DNA from: Toxonevra muliebris
Lineage: Eukaryota; Arthropoda; Insecta; Diptera; Pallopteridae
Assembly (NCBI GenBank): GCA_963691655.1
Contig: OY829329.1
Span: forward strand, 65,590,852 to 65,654,851
Length of the DNA stretch: 64,000 nucleotides
Reading direction: 5' to 3'
The position numbers and the translations under genes were made by a program. Below are positions 22,806 to 34,219 of this stretch, one piece after another (positions within the stretch are counted from its first letter, which is position 1; the number at the start of each line of letters is the position of its first letter). Below the pieces are notes generated by a model. The model was not told the origin of the DNA, did no database searches, and saw nothing but the letters and a program-made list of their open reading frames with translations.

Positions 22806-23827
22806 CAAGGCCGTATTTAGGGGGAGGTTTTGGGGGTTCTGACCCCCTCCCCCCCGAAATGTGGAAACTTTATTCAAATTTTTGAGATTAATTGCCAATG
22901 GATGGAAAAAAAGTCAAAATAAAATCTGTTTAACGATATTTTTTACTATTTTTAACTTTTCTAAAAAGTCAAATTTAAAAAATAAATTTGAAATCTTAGT
23001 TACACTATGCGATCAAATCCGATTTGTTTTCTTCGACATGAGGTTTGACTACGAATTCAAAAAGAGAAGGTGATATTGAGCACTCCTGCATTCATAGTTT
23101 TTCTAGGTCAGTAGCTGTTTTTGATTTAAGGTTTCGTCCTGAATCAGTTGGAAAAGTTTAAAAATTAATAAAAATACAAAAAATTATCGGATCCTTGTAA
23201 AATAAGACTTGCTTGAACCCCATTTTTTTTCCTAAAACGTGACGTGATGGGAAGTTTTTGACCTCAGATTCGTGTTCAATGTGAAAAATTCTTTCGCAAA
23301 AACTCCATCTTATTAGCAAAATCTATGCAGTTTAGGAGGCAATCTCAATATATAATTAATTTTTTAACGCATTATTGGTCAGAGCACCACGAAAGATCTC
23401 AACCTCATTCGGGTTCCCTATCATTTATAATGGCTCAAATTCCCATCATGATCATTTGAAAAAAAATGAGCCTCTACTATTTTTGGTAATTTTTTGTGAG
23501 GTTTGGTACATCATCAGTAGTGGAAAGTCAATGAGTTAATGTTGAGTTAATTATGTCCCTCACGATAAAAAAAATTAAATAATATTTATTTAAAAAAAAT
23601 TTAATTTGATTATTCTGTGAATTTTTTGTCACTTTTGGCCATTTTTTTGAGGTTAAGATTAAAAAAAATCTGAAAATTTTTCCTAAAATTTTAATTTTAT
23701 AGGGTCCATCAAATGTATCACCGATTTAATTTGTCAATATTTAAAAATCAGTTTGATAAAAATTATTTATGAATATTTTCTTCGAATGAAAACACCCCCC
23801 TGAAAAAAAATTCTGCCTACGGTTTTG
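22806..23827. mobile_element. hAT-like non-autonomous family B, copy 1 (1,022 bp)
   Basis: It begins CAAGGCCGTATTTAGGGGG and ends CTGCCTACGGTTTTG, flanked by the perfect 8-bp duplication CCCAGGAG (22,798-22,805 and 23,828-23,835). G-rich and C-rich blocks lie just inside each end. No transposase. The sister copy at 58,991-60,013 is collinear over its whole length. The right terminus here has lost the CGGCCCTG form seen in the sister. Confidence 0.92.
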
Positions 23828-23835
23828 CCCAGGAG

Positions 23836-24509
23836 CATTTTCTGTTTATTTCATGGGCACGACTTTCTACATTCGTTTAAAATGCCATTCAAAATAAAGA
23901 AATGTAAATTTTTTTTAGATTTTCCTAATATTTCGCTCATAAGATATATTACCAATTTATATATCGCTATAAGCATCTGAATGTCCTATTTTAAATGACG
24001 TATAAAAACTTATTTATCAGATAAATTAAAATAAAGTTACGGGCAAGTATATGCTTCAACCTATCAAAAATGGGTTTTTCGGTCTTAAGTCCAGATTTTG
24101 AGTTTTTGAGTATTTATTTTTTTTCTGCTTGGCTATACCTACAGTTAGAGCTATGTCTCCACGAAAGTATATTTAGTGTTATTATACATATAGAGAGTAA
24201 GTGAATATAAATGAGAGAGAGCACACAGTTAGAAACAAATAATAACTGTTATTTGCTGAAATTATAAATACTAGTAAATGAGAGTACTGGTGTCTGCTGG
24301 TGCTGCCTCTCTCGCTCTCTCAAACATACAACAAATCACAGTTACTCTTTGACATTAGCTCTTCTTCTCGCTCTTTACAACAATGGCTGTCATCCACTAT
24401 GCACGAACTCAAAAGCACATTCTTAGCAGAGAGCATAGTTTAGTTTTTGTAGTATTTGTGGCCATTTTCTTTCAAATACATTTTAGATTTTCTTAATGCA
24501 GCTTCACTC
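23836..24509. other. Non-coding stretch
   Basis: Nothing recognisable beyond AT-rich sequence and scattered GAGAG motifs. Confidence 0.6.
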
Positions 24510-24624
24510 ACCGAGTGCGGTACTCTCTTTTTGTTTTTTTTTTATATGAAGTTTTTACGCTCTCAAATTAAGAGAGCGAAAAACTTTGAATAGAAAAAAA
24601 AGAAAAGAGAGTGCGGCACTCGGT
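24510..24624. mobile_element. Palindromic MITE family C, well-preserved copy
   Basis: A near-perfect inverted repeat of about 115 bp. The left arm has ACCGAGTGCGGTACTCTC, a T-run, GAAGTTTTTACGCTCTC. The right arm has GAGAGCGAAAAACTTTGAAT, an A-run, GAGAGTGCGGCACTCGGT. The centre is only a few bases. Transcribed, it would fold into one long hairpin. A diverged copy lies at 1,169-1,282. The target duplication is unclear. Confidence 0.75.
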
Positions 24625-25597
24625 TTTAATGCTTTCAATTAAAGGGGGAAAAAACGAAAAGAGAAAATGGCACAAAGTCTGTGAATCCGCCATAAGTTTA
24701 GGCAAAAAAAATGAATAAAAATAAATGAGTACTTGAAAAGTCTTAATGAAAAAATATCTAAAAAAGCACAAGACTATTCTTTTTTTTTTATTTTAAAATA
24801 AACCCCTTGACTTTTAAGATCATATTGAAAAAAAAAATAAAATAAATAAATATAAAACAACTTAACTAAATTTACGAAAATAAACATAGCATTTTTTTTC
24901 CCAATAATTTTTATTTCACCAGCATAAGTTCTAGCTCCAATTTAAAAATTTTAACTTTAACAACAATAACAACAAAATTACTTAAACTAACTCGCAGTAT
25001 GATTGAATAGCACCTTCAACTTCAATTGCCACAAAAACACAGCAACAATAAAAACAACAAGCAGAAAAATCATCTCCCCTAACCCACACAGAACAATCAA
25101 TGAAACTTTCCGACACACGCACACATACACACAGACACATACGTACAGAATAAAAGGAAAACCATGACGAATACTATACACTCAAATGAAATTGAATGTA
25201 TCGTTATTCAAAAACTTTATGATTTTCGAAAAGTAGACAATGAGATTTAGGCTGTTATGGCATAAAAGAGGAAGTGGAGAGGGAGAGGGGAGAGGGGGAG
25301 GGGTGAAGGGGAAGAAATTAAATCGAAGAAGGTTGAAAGGGGGAAGAAGAAACCTATAGAAGCTGGGACGGAATGTGTGTGAGAATAAAGTATAGGCATG
25401 TAAATTGTGTTGTTACTTTAAAAGAACCAAAAATTTTGTAACAAAAACAAAACAATTAAAATGATTTTGCCTTATAAACTTGTATATGATAATTTAGGGT
25501 TAGAGAGCGTAAAAGCTTAGGCAACCATACAAACACACACACGCACACACATATACATACATAACTGTATATCAAGTTTAATGAGTGAGAGAGAGAA

Positions 25598-25651
<54 letters not shown>

Positions 25652-26944
25652 TGAAAGCGGGTGTATGAAATAATAGATTTGCAGCCCGCAGTTTGAACGA
25701 CCGACATTTGAAATGAAACTGAAAACTGAAAATGAAAATGAAATTTTGAAATGTGTCAGTAATGTTTGCTATATAGTTAGAATTTTATACAATATAGTAT
25801 GCATATACATGCTTATTATGAAACGAAAAATGAATGGAAATACAAAAGTAAAACAATTTCAATGTAATAAAATGAAATGAAAATTTACACGCAAACAAAA
25901 GTCTTCAAAAATCCGCAAATTAAAGAGAAACTTTGTTGTTTTTTTTTTTGGTGCTTGATGGATGAGGGCGGGGCGTGGGCGGAAGCGAGGGGGAGGAGTA
26001 AAGGAAACATGTTGTTAGTATTTACCGCAAGACCCTTTCATTAAAAAATAAACAACAACAGCAACTACAAAAATAACTACACATACACACACATACATAC
26101 ATATACATACACACACACACACACATCTATACAAAAAGCGAAACAAAAATATTAGAAATAAATCCTGAAAGCAACGCAATCAATCAGAAGCAAAAATTCA
26201 AATTCAAACGAAAACAAAAACAAAACTAAAGACAAAAAAAAAAGCTACAACAAAATTTTCGAAATTTTGTAATGTTTATAGCATAAAAGCAGTGAGTGAG
26301 TGAGTGAGGTAACAAGAAGGGTTAAAGAGCAAAACTGAAAAAAAAAAAAAAAAACGAGAACAAAAACAAATGTCGAGTAACAGGATTAATTATGTTATGT
26401 ATGTGTGTGTCTGTGTGTGTTTATATTGTTGGTATTAGCGTGGGTTTTTGAATTGCTTGAGTGATTGTTTTTTTTTTGTCTCTGATTCATGTACAAGTGC
26501 GAGTGTGAGGTGCTGTCTGTATGTATTTCTATATGTGTTTTTTGTATGCTTGTGATTTGTTTTGGAAATGTTTTATCAGCAATTTTTCAACACAATCATC
26601 GCCAGCATCAGAGTTATATGCACGCACACATACACACAGAGAGCATCAAAGCAATGCCATTTGACTCAATTCATACTAACTTGTCTCATTTTTTTTTGGT
26701 CTCTTTAAATGAGTTGACAACTTGTTTTTTGTTTTTTTTTTGCTTTGTATTTCTTTTTTTTTAATAATTTTTTTTTTTTTTGGTAAAATACTTGCGTTTT
26801 AAATTTGTGTAAAATTTAGTTTTTTTTTGCAAAATGCTTTTTTCAGGGTTGAAAAAGTTTAACAATTTACAATAAAGACATGACAAAACTTCATTTATTT
26901 ACTTCCATTACATCAAGAAATAGATTTAATTAATTTATTTGTTC
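24625..26944. other. Non-coding stretch with long polypurine tracts
   Basis: No gene. Contains a G-rich polypurine region (about 25,257-25,350), a GA tract (about 25,584-25,651), CA runs near 25,540 and 26,085-26,125, a poly-A at 26,338-26,354, and T-rich sequence at 26,690-26,790. Confidence 0.7.
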
Positions 26945-28440
26945 CAAGGAGGAAACGTTTCTATACGGATCTGTCCTGTTCGAGTCTCTTGATCTCACTC
27001 CAACTTATATTCATGTGTCGGGCTTCGGATTCTAATACCCGCCTCCAAATGTTTGCAGGTCTCCTTCTTCTGCGGCTGCCTTGGAGGGTTAAAGTCAATG
27101 GCAGTTCTGACGTTGTTGTTGTTGGGTTGTCTGAACAAAGTATGGCCAATCCAATTTTAGTTTCTGCTTCGGATCTCCTGATTAACAGAGTTTTGTTTCA
27201 TTCTACTCCAGAGGCTTAAATTGGAGATTGTTTGGGGCCAGAAAGGAAGTAAAATTTTACGAAGGCGCCACGTCATGTTCAATATTTCGCAACCGTACAG
27301 CAGGGCGGACTTGACGTTAGTATTAAAGATTCTTGATTTGATACACTTTGAGATGTGAGATGAGCTCTTAATAGAATGCAGAATGCTGTATGTGGTTTTT
27401 GCCTTATTAATTCGGCATTGAATGTTGTCCTCATTCGAGCCGCCTGTTACCGATAGAATACTGTCAAGGTAGCAGAAGGATTCAACTTCTACTCTAGCAC
27501 TTCGCCATGGATGACCTTGATTTTACTGATATTGATTATCAGGCCTGATTCGGCGGTTGCTTCTTATAACAGCTGTAGTTTGCACGCCATGCCTGTATAA
27601 TTGTGCGACAGCAGGCATATGTCGTCAGCGTAGTCTAAAACTTTCAGACGGTCTAGAATACCCCGAGTGATTCCTTTCTCAGCCGTTCTCATGGCTGATT
27701 TCATAATGATATCTAGGACAATGTTGTATAGAAGTGGTGATAATGCACACCCTTGCCGTACCCTATTGAGTACTTTTATTCTACCATCGAGTAGTTGCTT
27801 GTCGATGAGATTTATTAGTTTTTGAGGTACATCCTAGTATCCCAGCGCCTTACGAATGGCTTTATGATGTCACGTATGCAAAAGCTTTTTGAAAGTCGAC
27901 GCAGACAAGATTTATCGGTGGCCTTCACTCGATGGATTGTTCTACAATGATTCTGAGGCTGCTAATGTGGTCGACACATAACTGCCTCACCCTAAAGCCA
28001 GCTTGCTCTTGTCTGAGTTCTTGTTGTCGTGATGTGGATGATATGAGCATTGATTTTGTTGGTTATGCTTAACAGCGTGATAACCCTCCAGTTTTGGAGG
28101 GTTTCTTTATTTGCGAATTTCGACTATAACTTCTTTCTTCAATTCCTCAGGCAATGCTCTTGTATCCCAAAACTTTCTAATCAGGGGAAGTAATACCCTT
28201 GAACCGATTTCAAGGCCCACTTTAAAAGCAGCTCTGGCGAGATGTCTGATGCGATTTCGGCAATGTCGGGCCAATCCGAGGGAACATCCAACCGTTCATT
28301 GTGGGAGATGCAATTACAGATCTCATGCTTGCTGTTGGGAGGCTTGAATAGCAAAGTGGTGTAGTGTTCCGTCTATATAGCTTAGTTGCTGTTCTGCTGG
28401 AGTAATGAGCTCACCGGCTTTCTTGGTAAGTTTTTTTTGT
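26945..28440 (-). pseudogene. Non-LTR retrotransposon (LINE) reverse transcriptase remnant
   Basis: Reads on the minus strand. From N to C: KKAGELITPAEQQ-like linker near 28,400, a PEELKKEVIVEI-like block near 28,130, the palm motif LVCVDFQKAF near 27,890, RVRQGCALSPLLYNIVLDII near 27,720, the catalytic YADD (LDYADDICLLSHN) at about 27,621-27,635, GLIINISKIKV near 27,530, and a C-terminal GSRRRRRPANIWRRVLESEA block near 27,060 that is typical of the end of such elements. Stops and frameshifts are frequent. No endonuclease part or poly-A tail was recognised. The clade is not assigned. Confidence 0.88.
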
Positions 28441-28582
28441 TATTTTGTTTAGATCTCAGATGCGGTTCGATTCGGTTAGCCGCCGCGCTATGGGGTATTT
28501 GACAATTAAAGCTGGCCAAAATTTTTTTTTATTCAAAATCGAATTCTTAGCTTCTCGAGATGTTTTCTCTGTAAAATGGGTG

Positions 28583-29752
28583 AAATCGGCTCGAAGCCAT
28601 GCCCACTCACCATACTAGTGAATTTTTTAAAGCGTGATATCAGGCAAAAAATTGAAGTAAATTAAATAAAACTGAACACACTTGTTCAGTTTTAGTATAA
28701 AAATCAACCAAATCCCTCAGTAACCACGCCCATCTGCTGCATAAGTAAAGTTTTCAAAGCGTGATATCAGGAAAAATACTGAAGTAAATTCAATATAATT
28801 CGACTTACTTCTTTATATTAGCATAGATAATATTTGGTACTAAAATCAACTAAATCCCTCAGTAACCACGCCTACCCCCCATATAAGTGAAATTTTTAAA
28901 GCGTGATATCAAGCAAAATACTGAAGTACATTTAATGAAACCAAACACACTTGTTTGTATTAGCATGTAAAATATTTAGTATGAAAATCAACCAAATCCC
29001 TCAGTAACCACGCCTACCCCCCATATAAGTGAAATTTTCAGAGCGTGATATCAGGCAAAATCCTGAAGTAAATCAAATACAATTCAACACACTTCTTTAT
29101 AATAATATAGGTAATATTTGGTACTAAAACTCACCAAATCCCTCACTAACCACGCCCACCCCCCATATAAGTGAAATTTTCAAAGCGTGATATCAGACAA
29201 AATACTAAAGTAAATTAAATGAAACTAACCACACTTATTTACATTGGCATATAAAACATTTGGTATGGAAACCAACCAAATCCCTCGGTAACCATGCCCA
29301 CCTTCCACACAAGTGAAATTTTCAAAGTATGATATCAGCTAAATTATTGAAGTAAATTAAATGAAACTAAACATACTTATTTATATTGGTATACAAACTA
29401 TTGAGGATAAAAATTAACCAAATCCCTCTGCAACCATGCCCACCTTCCATATAAGTGAAATTTTCAAAGCGTGATATCAGACAAAATACTGAAGTAAATC
29501 AAATACAATTCAACACACTTCTTTACATTAATATGGGTAATATTAGGTACTAAAACTCACTAAATCCCTCAGTAACCACGCCCACTCCCCATATAAGTGA
29601 AATTTTCAAAGCGTGATATCAGGCAAAATACTGAAGTAAATTAAATAAAGCCAAACACACTTGTTTGTATTAGCATATAAAACGTTTAGTATGAGAATCA
29701 ACCAAATCCCTCGATAACCACGCCCACCTACCACACTAGTGAGATTTGAAAG
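28583..29752. repeat. 142-bp satellite array with alternating unit types
   Basis: The landmark AATCCCTC occurs at 28,711, 28,853, 28,995, 29,137, 29,279, 29,421, 29,563 and 29,705: seven consecutive intervals of exactly 142 bp. An older, shorter unit (AATCGGCTCGAAGCCATGCC) starts at 28,583. Each unit contains ACCACGCCCACC, ATATAAGTGAAATTTTCAAA and GCGTGATATCAG. Units fall in two types by the block before the landmark: GTATGAAAATCAACC (A) and GTACTAAAACTCACC (B), in the order A B A B A A B A. Non-coding. Confidence 0.95.
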
Positions 29753-32029
29753 TTATTTTGAAAGATATAAAAACACTTCCTGTGTAATAGATATGAGAAC
29801 ACCTATTTTAGAGAAAAAAAAATATAGTTTAAAATACAGACTGTAGGGTATAACAATAAAGTTAAAAGCAAACGATAAAAACGAAGCAAAACGTAAAATT
29901 CTTAACATTAGCAATAATGACATAATATGGTCAAATTTTGAAATCAAAACTGGAACTGGTTTTTTTCCGAAGGGACAAAAACGGCACTTCAAAATTTTGC
30001 AAACCAACTGGTGATAGTCTAATTCAAAGATAAATAATGAAAACATATCGAAAACTTGCTAAAGAAACAACTTTATATATATGATGTATATATATGTGGA
30101 AGAAAATCTTAAATTTTTAAACATATTTTGATACAAATCTTAAAAATAATTTGAAGATTTTAATTCCAAAAAATTTTATACCATTACTATTTGAAATACC
30201 TAAAGTTAAAGGCTCCATTATCAAGAATTTATTCAAAGCACTGAAAAATTTATTTTTGCCTTTAAAAAAAAAAAAAGTAAAGAAGAGAAATATACAACTA
30301 TCCTCTCTCACACTCTCTTTAAACAAAAAAAAAAAAAAAGAAGAGAAATTAAAAAAGAGCGAACTACAAAAATCTCTTAGAGAGAGACAATTAAATGTTA
30401 CTCATACGCCATGTAGTGCACCATGAAACTGTAATGCCAACGAATTAATAACGAATTGATATCACATATTGGCGTGACGAATCGGCATTTCAGCTATTCG
30501 AAAATGTATTTAAAACTTGTTTCTTCGTTAGGCTGATAATATCCGCAGTGCTTGAACTCATATAGCTCTACCTACTTTCTTGACTATCTAGGCTGAGGTT
30601 TATTTTTACCTATTATTGTACCTACATTGTAATTACTACATAAATAATTTAATCCGTTTCTCTACAATTAATTGATATTTCCTCAAACCAAATATTGCTA
30701 CTAGTTTTTTATTCTTTTTTTTTTTTTTTTTTGTTTATTGCCAGCAAATGCCGGGTTTCTTTTTTTACAGTGTACCACAACAATATTGTTTAATTATAAA
30801 AATAATAAATAAATATGACAAATGCAATACTTAAAATTGTGCCAAATTGTGCAAACGATTATTTATTGTATTTATTTATATCGTATCTATTTGCTGAATA
30901 CATTTATGTTTTTTACTACATTTTTTTTTATTACTTACTTTTTTTTTTTGTTTTAATATTTGAGCTACACATACATGTACAACGTACATGTACAATGTAT
31001 TGTGTTTCTCTTAGTTATTTGTGGTTGTATTTATTTATTTTTTTTTCCATGTTTCCAATTCATTTAATTTTTATTGCGGTCGTTTTTCTAAAAAAAAAAA
31101 AAAACTGCGCAAGTAAAATAATGATTATTTCACAGAATTACAAAATAAAGAAAACAAAGAAAAAAATAAATAAAAAGTACACTAGAGTAGAAAAAGAAAA
31201 TACCACGCTCATATAAAAATAGTAATACTCCAAAATCAAGAAAAAAGCAGGAGAAAAAGAAACATACAAAAGGCAAAAAACTGCAGCTCCAGTGACTTTT
31301 CATTTTATTAAATAACATTTTTTTTTCCAGCTGCTTGTTTTTTTTTTTTTTTACGTAAAAGAAAACAAGAAAACATGCTTTTATTTGTAAAAGGAAAACA
31401 AAACAAAAACTTGCAGAAATAAAATGAAAACCTAAGAGAAAATAGAAAACTATAGTACAATAAAAAGATAGTTAGAATCAACGGAATTGCTTTTCTGTCA
31501 CATATTTGTATGCATGTATGTATGTAAGCTTAAATGTTGCTGTATTAGTAATATATATGTGACTGTATATGTGTATGGTATTTCTTCAAATAAAAATCAA
31601 TTGCACAAAAAGTTTAATAAACGATAACAATAACATTAAAAAATTTATAAGATTTTAGACTAGTTTTTTATAATAAAAGCGATACAGCATGTGTGCTTTT
31701 TAAAGAAATGATAGCTTATTCGAAAGGTCGTTTCAGTTCCTTTTTTTTGCCTTTTGTTTCCCACCGAGATTAGGTTGTGTACTTTTGCGCATGATTTGAC
31801 TAGAACATTTTCCTAGCCGGATCGTTTTCGTCTATTGACATAGCTAGTAGCTCGACTATGTTAGTGTCTGCGTGCCATCTTCTTCGATACACTTTGTTCA
31901 CTCTTATTGGATCATCGATCTTGCGAAGTATTTTATTCTTGAAGTCTGCCATCAACTTTTCATTATTTAGTTACTATCATCTATTTTTCAGCTCCATTAA
32001 TTTTGTTTCATAAAAATTTTTTTTTTTTT
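29753..32029. other. Non-coding stretch
   Basis: No supported gene. AT-rich, poly-A and poly-T runs around 30,262, 30,326, 30,717, 31,089 and 31,343. The 133-aa open frame at 30,815-31,216 is a T-rich artefact. Confidence 0.65.
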
Positions 32030-32340
32030 CAGCTGAATGAACACAGCCAAAGATACTGCAAAAACTGAACTATTCACAAAATTGTGCTCAGCTGAAAAAG
32101 AAAAAGATAGAGAGAGAGCGAAGTGCGCAGCATTGACGCATCAACATCAACTGCTCTCAGAAGAGAAAGAAGAAGCGCGTAAAATGATAAATGTGTCACC
32201 TAAAACGGTGAGTACGAAACTTATATTAAATATTAGGGTTATATTTATTTCATATATTTTTAATTTTCATTCCCTGAAACTGTGTTAAAAGTGAGGAAAT
32301 TCACAGCAATTGCAAGAATGTGAGTTTATCAAGTGATCGA
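32030..32340 (+). repeat. Dispersed duplication, intact copy, containing a possible exon
   Basis: Matches 40,785-40,992 plus 41,732-41,880. Shared words include CACAGCC-AAGATACT, the GA-rich block, GAAGTGC, CCAACATCAAC-type, GAAGAGAAA, GTGAGT and AAGTGAG-AAATTCACA. This copy lacks the 739-bp insertion present in the other. It contains the candidate exon listed next. It lies just before a LINE fragment, and the other copy follows a LINE ORF1 fragment, so it may belong to a retrotransposon. Confidence 0.7.
32033..32207 (+). other. Possible exon (weak), charged coiled-coil-like peptide
   Basis: A T-run ends in TTTTCAG immediately before 32,033, and ACG|GTGAGT follows at 32,207/32,208, which together look like an acceptor and donor. 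An ATG at 32,037 opens a frame of 57 codons to the donor, rich in Lys/Glu with TAKTELFTKLCSAEKEKDRE and AALTHQHQLLSEEKEEARK. A TGA directly precedes the ATG, so it could only be a first coding exon. I do not recognise the protein. The related copy at 41 kb keeps GTGAGT but not the frame. It may equally be repeat sequence. Confidence 0.3.
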
Positions 32341-32404
32341 TTGGCCTGGCTGGCTACTATTTCGGCACACAGTATTTCATACTTTTATAAAATGAATAAA
32401 ACCT

Positions 32405-33623
32405 CAAACATTTCAATTTTAAACTAAATCCATGGTTGCCTTCGTCTGCTGTTGAATTTGCTTTGCCAGTTCCTAAAAAAAAACTGACTGTAGTAGCACC
32501 AAAAAAAAAAAGTCTGTTTTTGTTAAAGTAGATGACAATTCCGTTCCTAAATTTACGTTCCTTTACATATCAAAGAAATATTTCTGAGAATGTTGAACGT
32601 ATTCTTCGAGGAGATCTAAAAAAAACAAGTTAAGTTCTTGATCTTCTGGTAATTTTGTATTAGAATGGCGGGGGAATAAATTTAAAGCTGAACAACCTTT
32701 ATCTCTAAAGTTTTACTTGTAATGTCAACATTTTAGTTTTTTTCGGAATTTTTTTTGGCTTAATTGTATTTGTCTGTGCATTATGCTGAAATCCTTTGTA
32801 ATAACTTTAAAGTTTTTAGAAAAGAATGCGTGGTATTTAGATAACCGTTCAGATTTACTATCCATCTGAGGTTTATCCATTAGATTATTCTGATGTCATT
32901 AAATTTTTTTATGTGTTCGCATAACGAGCAATGAGAAATATTTATTTATTAAATGTTTGTATATTCCACCAAATTCTACTGTTGATATTTTTCTTAAGCA
33001 TGCTTTTTTCTTGACAGCAATTTGCTCTGAAATGAGAACAACAGATTCTTTGATTGTGCTTGGTAGTTTTAACATGCCGGGTGTTACTTGGTACTTTTGT
33101 GACGAAGCTCAACATCTTTTTCCATGTACTACAGATGATCGCTTTGGTCTTGGAAACACGCTCTGCATTAAGTTTGTTAAATAATATTGTTAATAAAAAC
33201 GGAAAATAATTAAATCTTGCTTATGTAGACAATGACGCAAAAATTTGTCTTTATCAATGCGAATCCTTCGCTTTTCCTGAGGATGATAATTATCCTACAT
33301 CAACATTATCTTTTGAATTACTTTATAGCCAAAATATCAGTACAAAACCATTTAAATTAAAACACTGTTTTCAAAGAACTAATTATAATAAACTTATACA
33401 TATTTTTTCAATTTTCTCTTTGCCATTAAATAATTCAGATATCGACAGCTGTGTTTCTTTATTTAATAATACTCTATACAAAGCAGTTAAACAAACTGTA
33501 CCTAAAAGTGGATTAAATCAAGGGTCAATCTTATTCACTAAAACATACAAAAATTTGAAAAATCGGAAGTCGCGAGGTTTTAAAATTTTTAAGAGAAATA
33601 GTAGTAGCATTAATTATTATTAA
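32405..33623 (+). pseudogene. LINE fragment: ORF1 tail and endonuclease domain
   Basis: 32,405-32,740 encodes pieces such as LNPWLPSSAVEFALPVPKKK and KVDDNSVPKFTFL, plausible as the end of an ORF1 (gag-like) protein. 32,957-33,184 gives an endonuclease signature: LIVLGSFNMPGVTWYFC (normally GDFNMP, so the Asp is now Ser) and HLFPCTTDDRFGLGNT. Later pieces in other frames (33,230-33,620) read NDAKICLYQCESFAFPEDDN and FKLKHCFQRTNYNKLI. This is the layout of jockey/CR1-like elements. Many stops; no reverse transcriptase follows, so it is truncated at about 33,620. Confidence 0.75.
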
Positions 33624-33925
33624 AACGGACTAAAAACTATAAAATAATTTCTCTTAGCCCCATAGAGATTTATAACCTCATACAGATTCTTAAACCTATA
33701 CAGATTGTCCTGAAAATTTGTAGTTGTGAATTTTAGTAGGTATGAAAATACTTTGCATGATTTAAACTAAAAACAATTAGTTGCACGAAAATGTACTAAA
33801 AATCTTACTTATGTACTGACGTATTTCCGAAGCTTAAAGTGTACTGGAAAAAGTACGATCGTATCGAAAATAACAAAAACATTTGCTATGCCATCTGTTA
33901 ATTAATATCGTACTCCTTATTTCTA

Positions 33926-34190
33926 CACCAGCCTGAAAGTATGCTACACTTTAATTATTGTATAATAATAATATTTCTGCACCAGCCTGAAAGTATGCTG
34001 TACTGTAATTATTGTATAATAATAATATTTCTACATGAGCCTGAAAGTATGCTGTACTATAATTATTGTATAATAATAATATTTCTACATCAGCCTGAAA
34101 GTATGCTGTACTGTAATTACTTTATAATAATAACATTTCTACATCAGCCTGAAAGTATGCTGTACTATAATTATTGTGCCTGCAAATAAA
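33926..34190. repeat. 54-bp tandem array, five units
   Basis: GCCTGAAAGTATGCT occurs at 33,931, 33,985, 34,039, 34,093 and 34,147, each exactly 54 bp apart. Because 54 is divisible by three, an 82-aa open frame with an 18-residue repeat appears. It is rich in Ile/Tyr/Phe and I regard it as a by-product. The array ends just before the repeat element at 34,220. Confidence 0.93.
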
Positions 34191-34219
34191 TAAACGCTAA
34201 TATTTCATATTATATTATA

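Noticed and set aside
30815..31216. 133-aa hydrophobic open frame
   Set aside because: T-rich sequence yields Phe/Leu/Tyr by composition; ends in Lys-rich poly-A. No homologous features recognised.
33941..34189. Open frame with an 18-residue repeat
   Set aside because: The repeat exists because the 54-bp tandem unit is divisible by three. The content is Ile/Phe/Tyr-rich and the other frames fit no worse.
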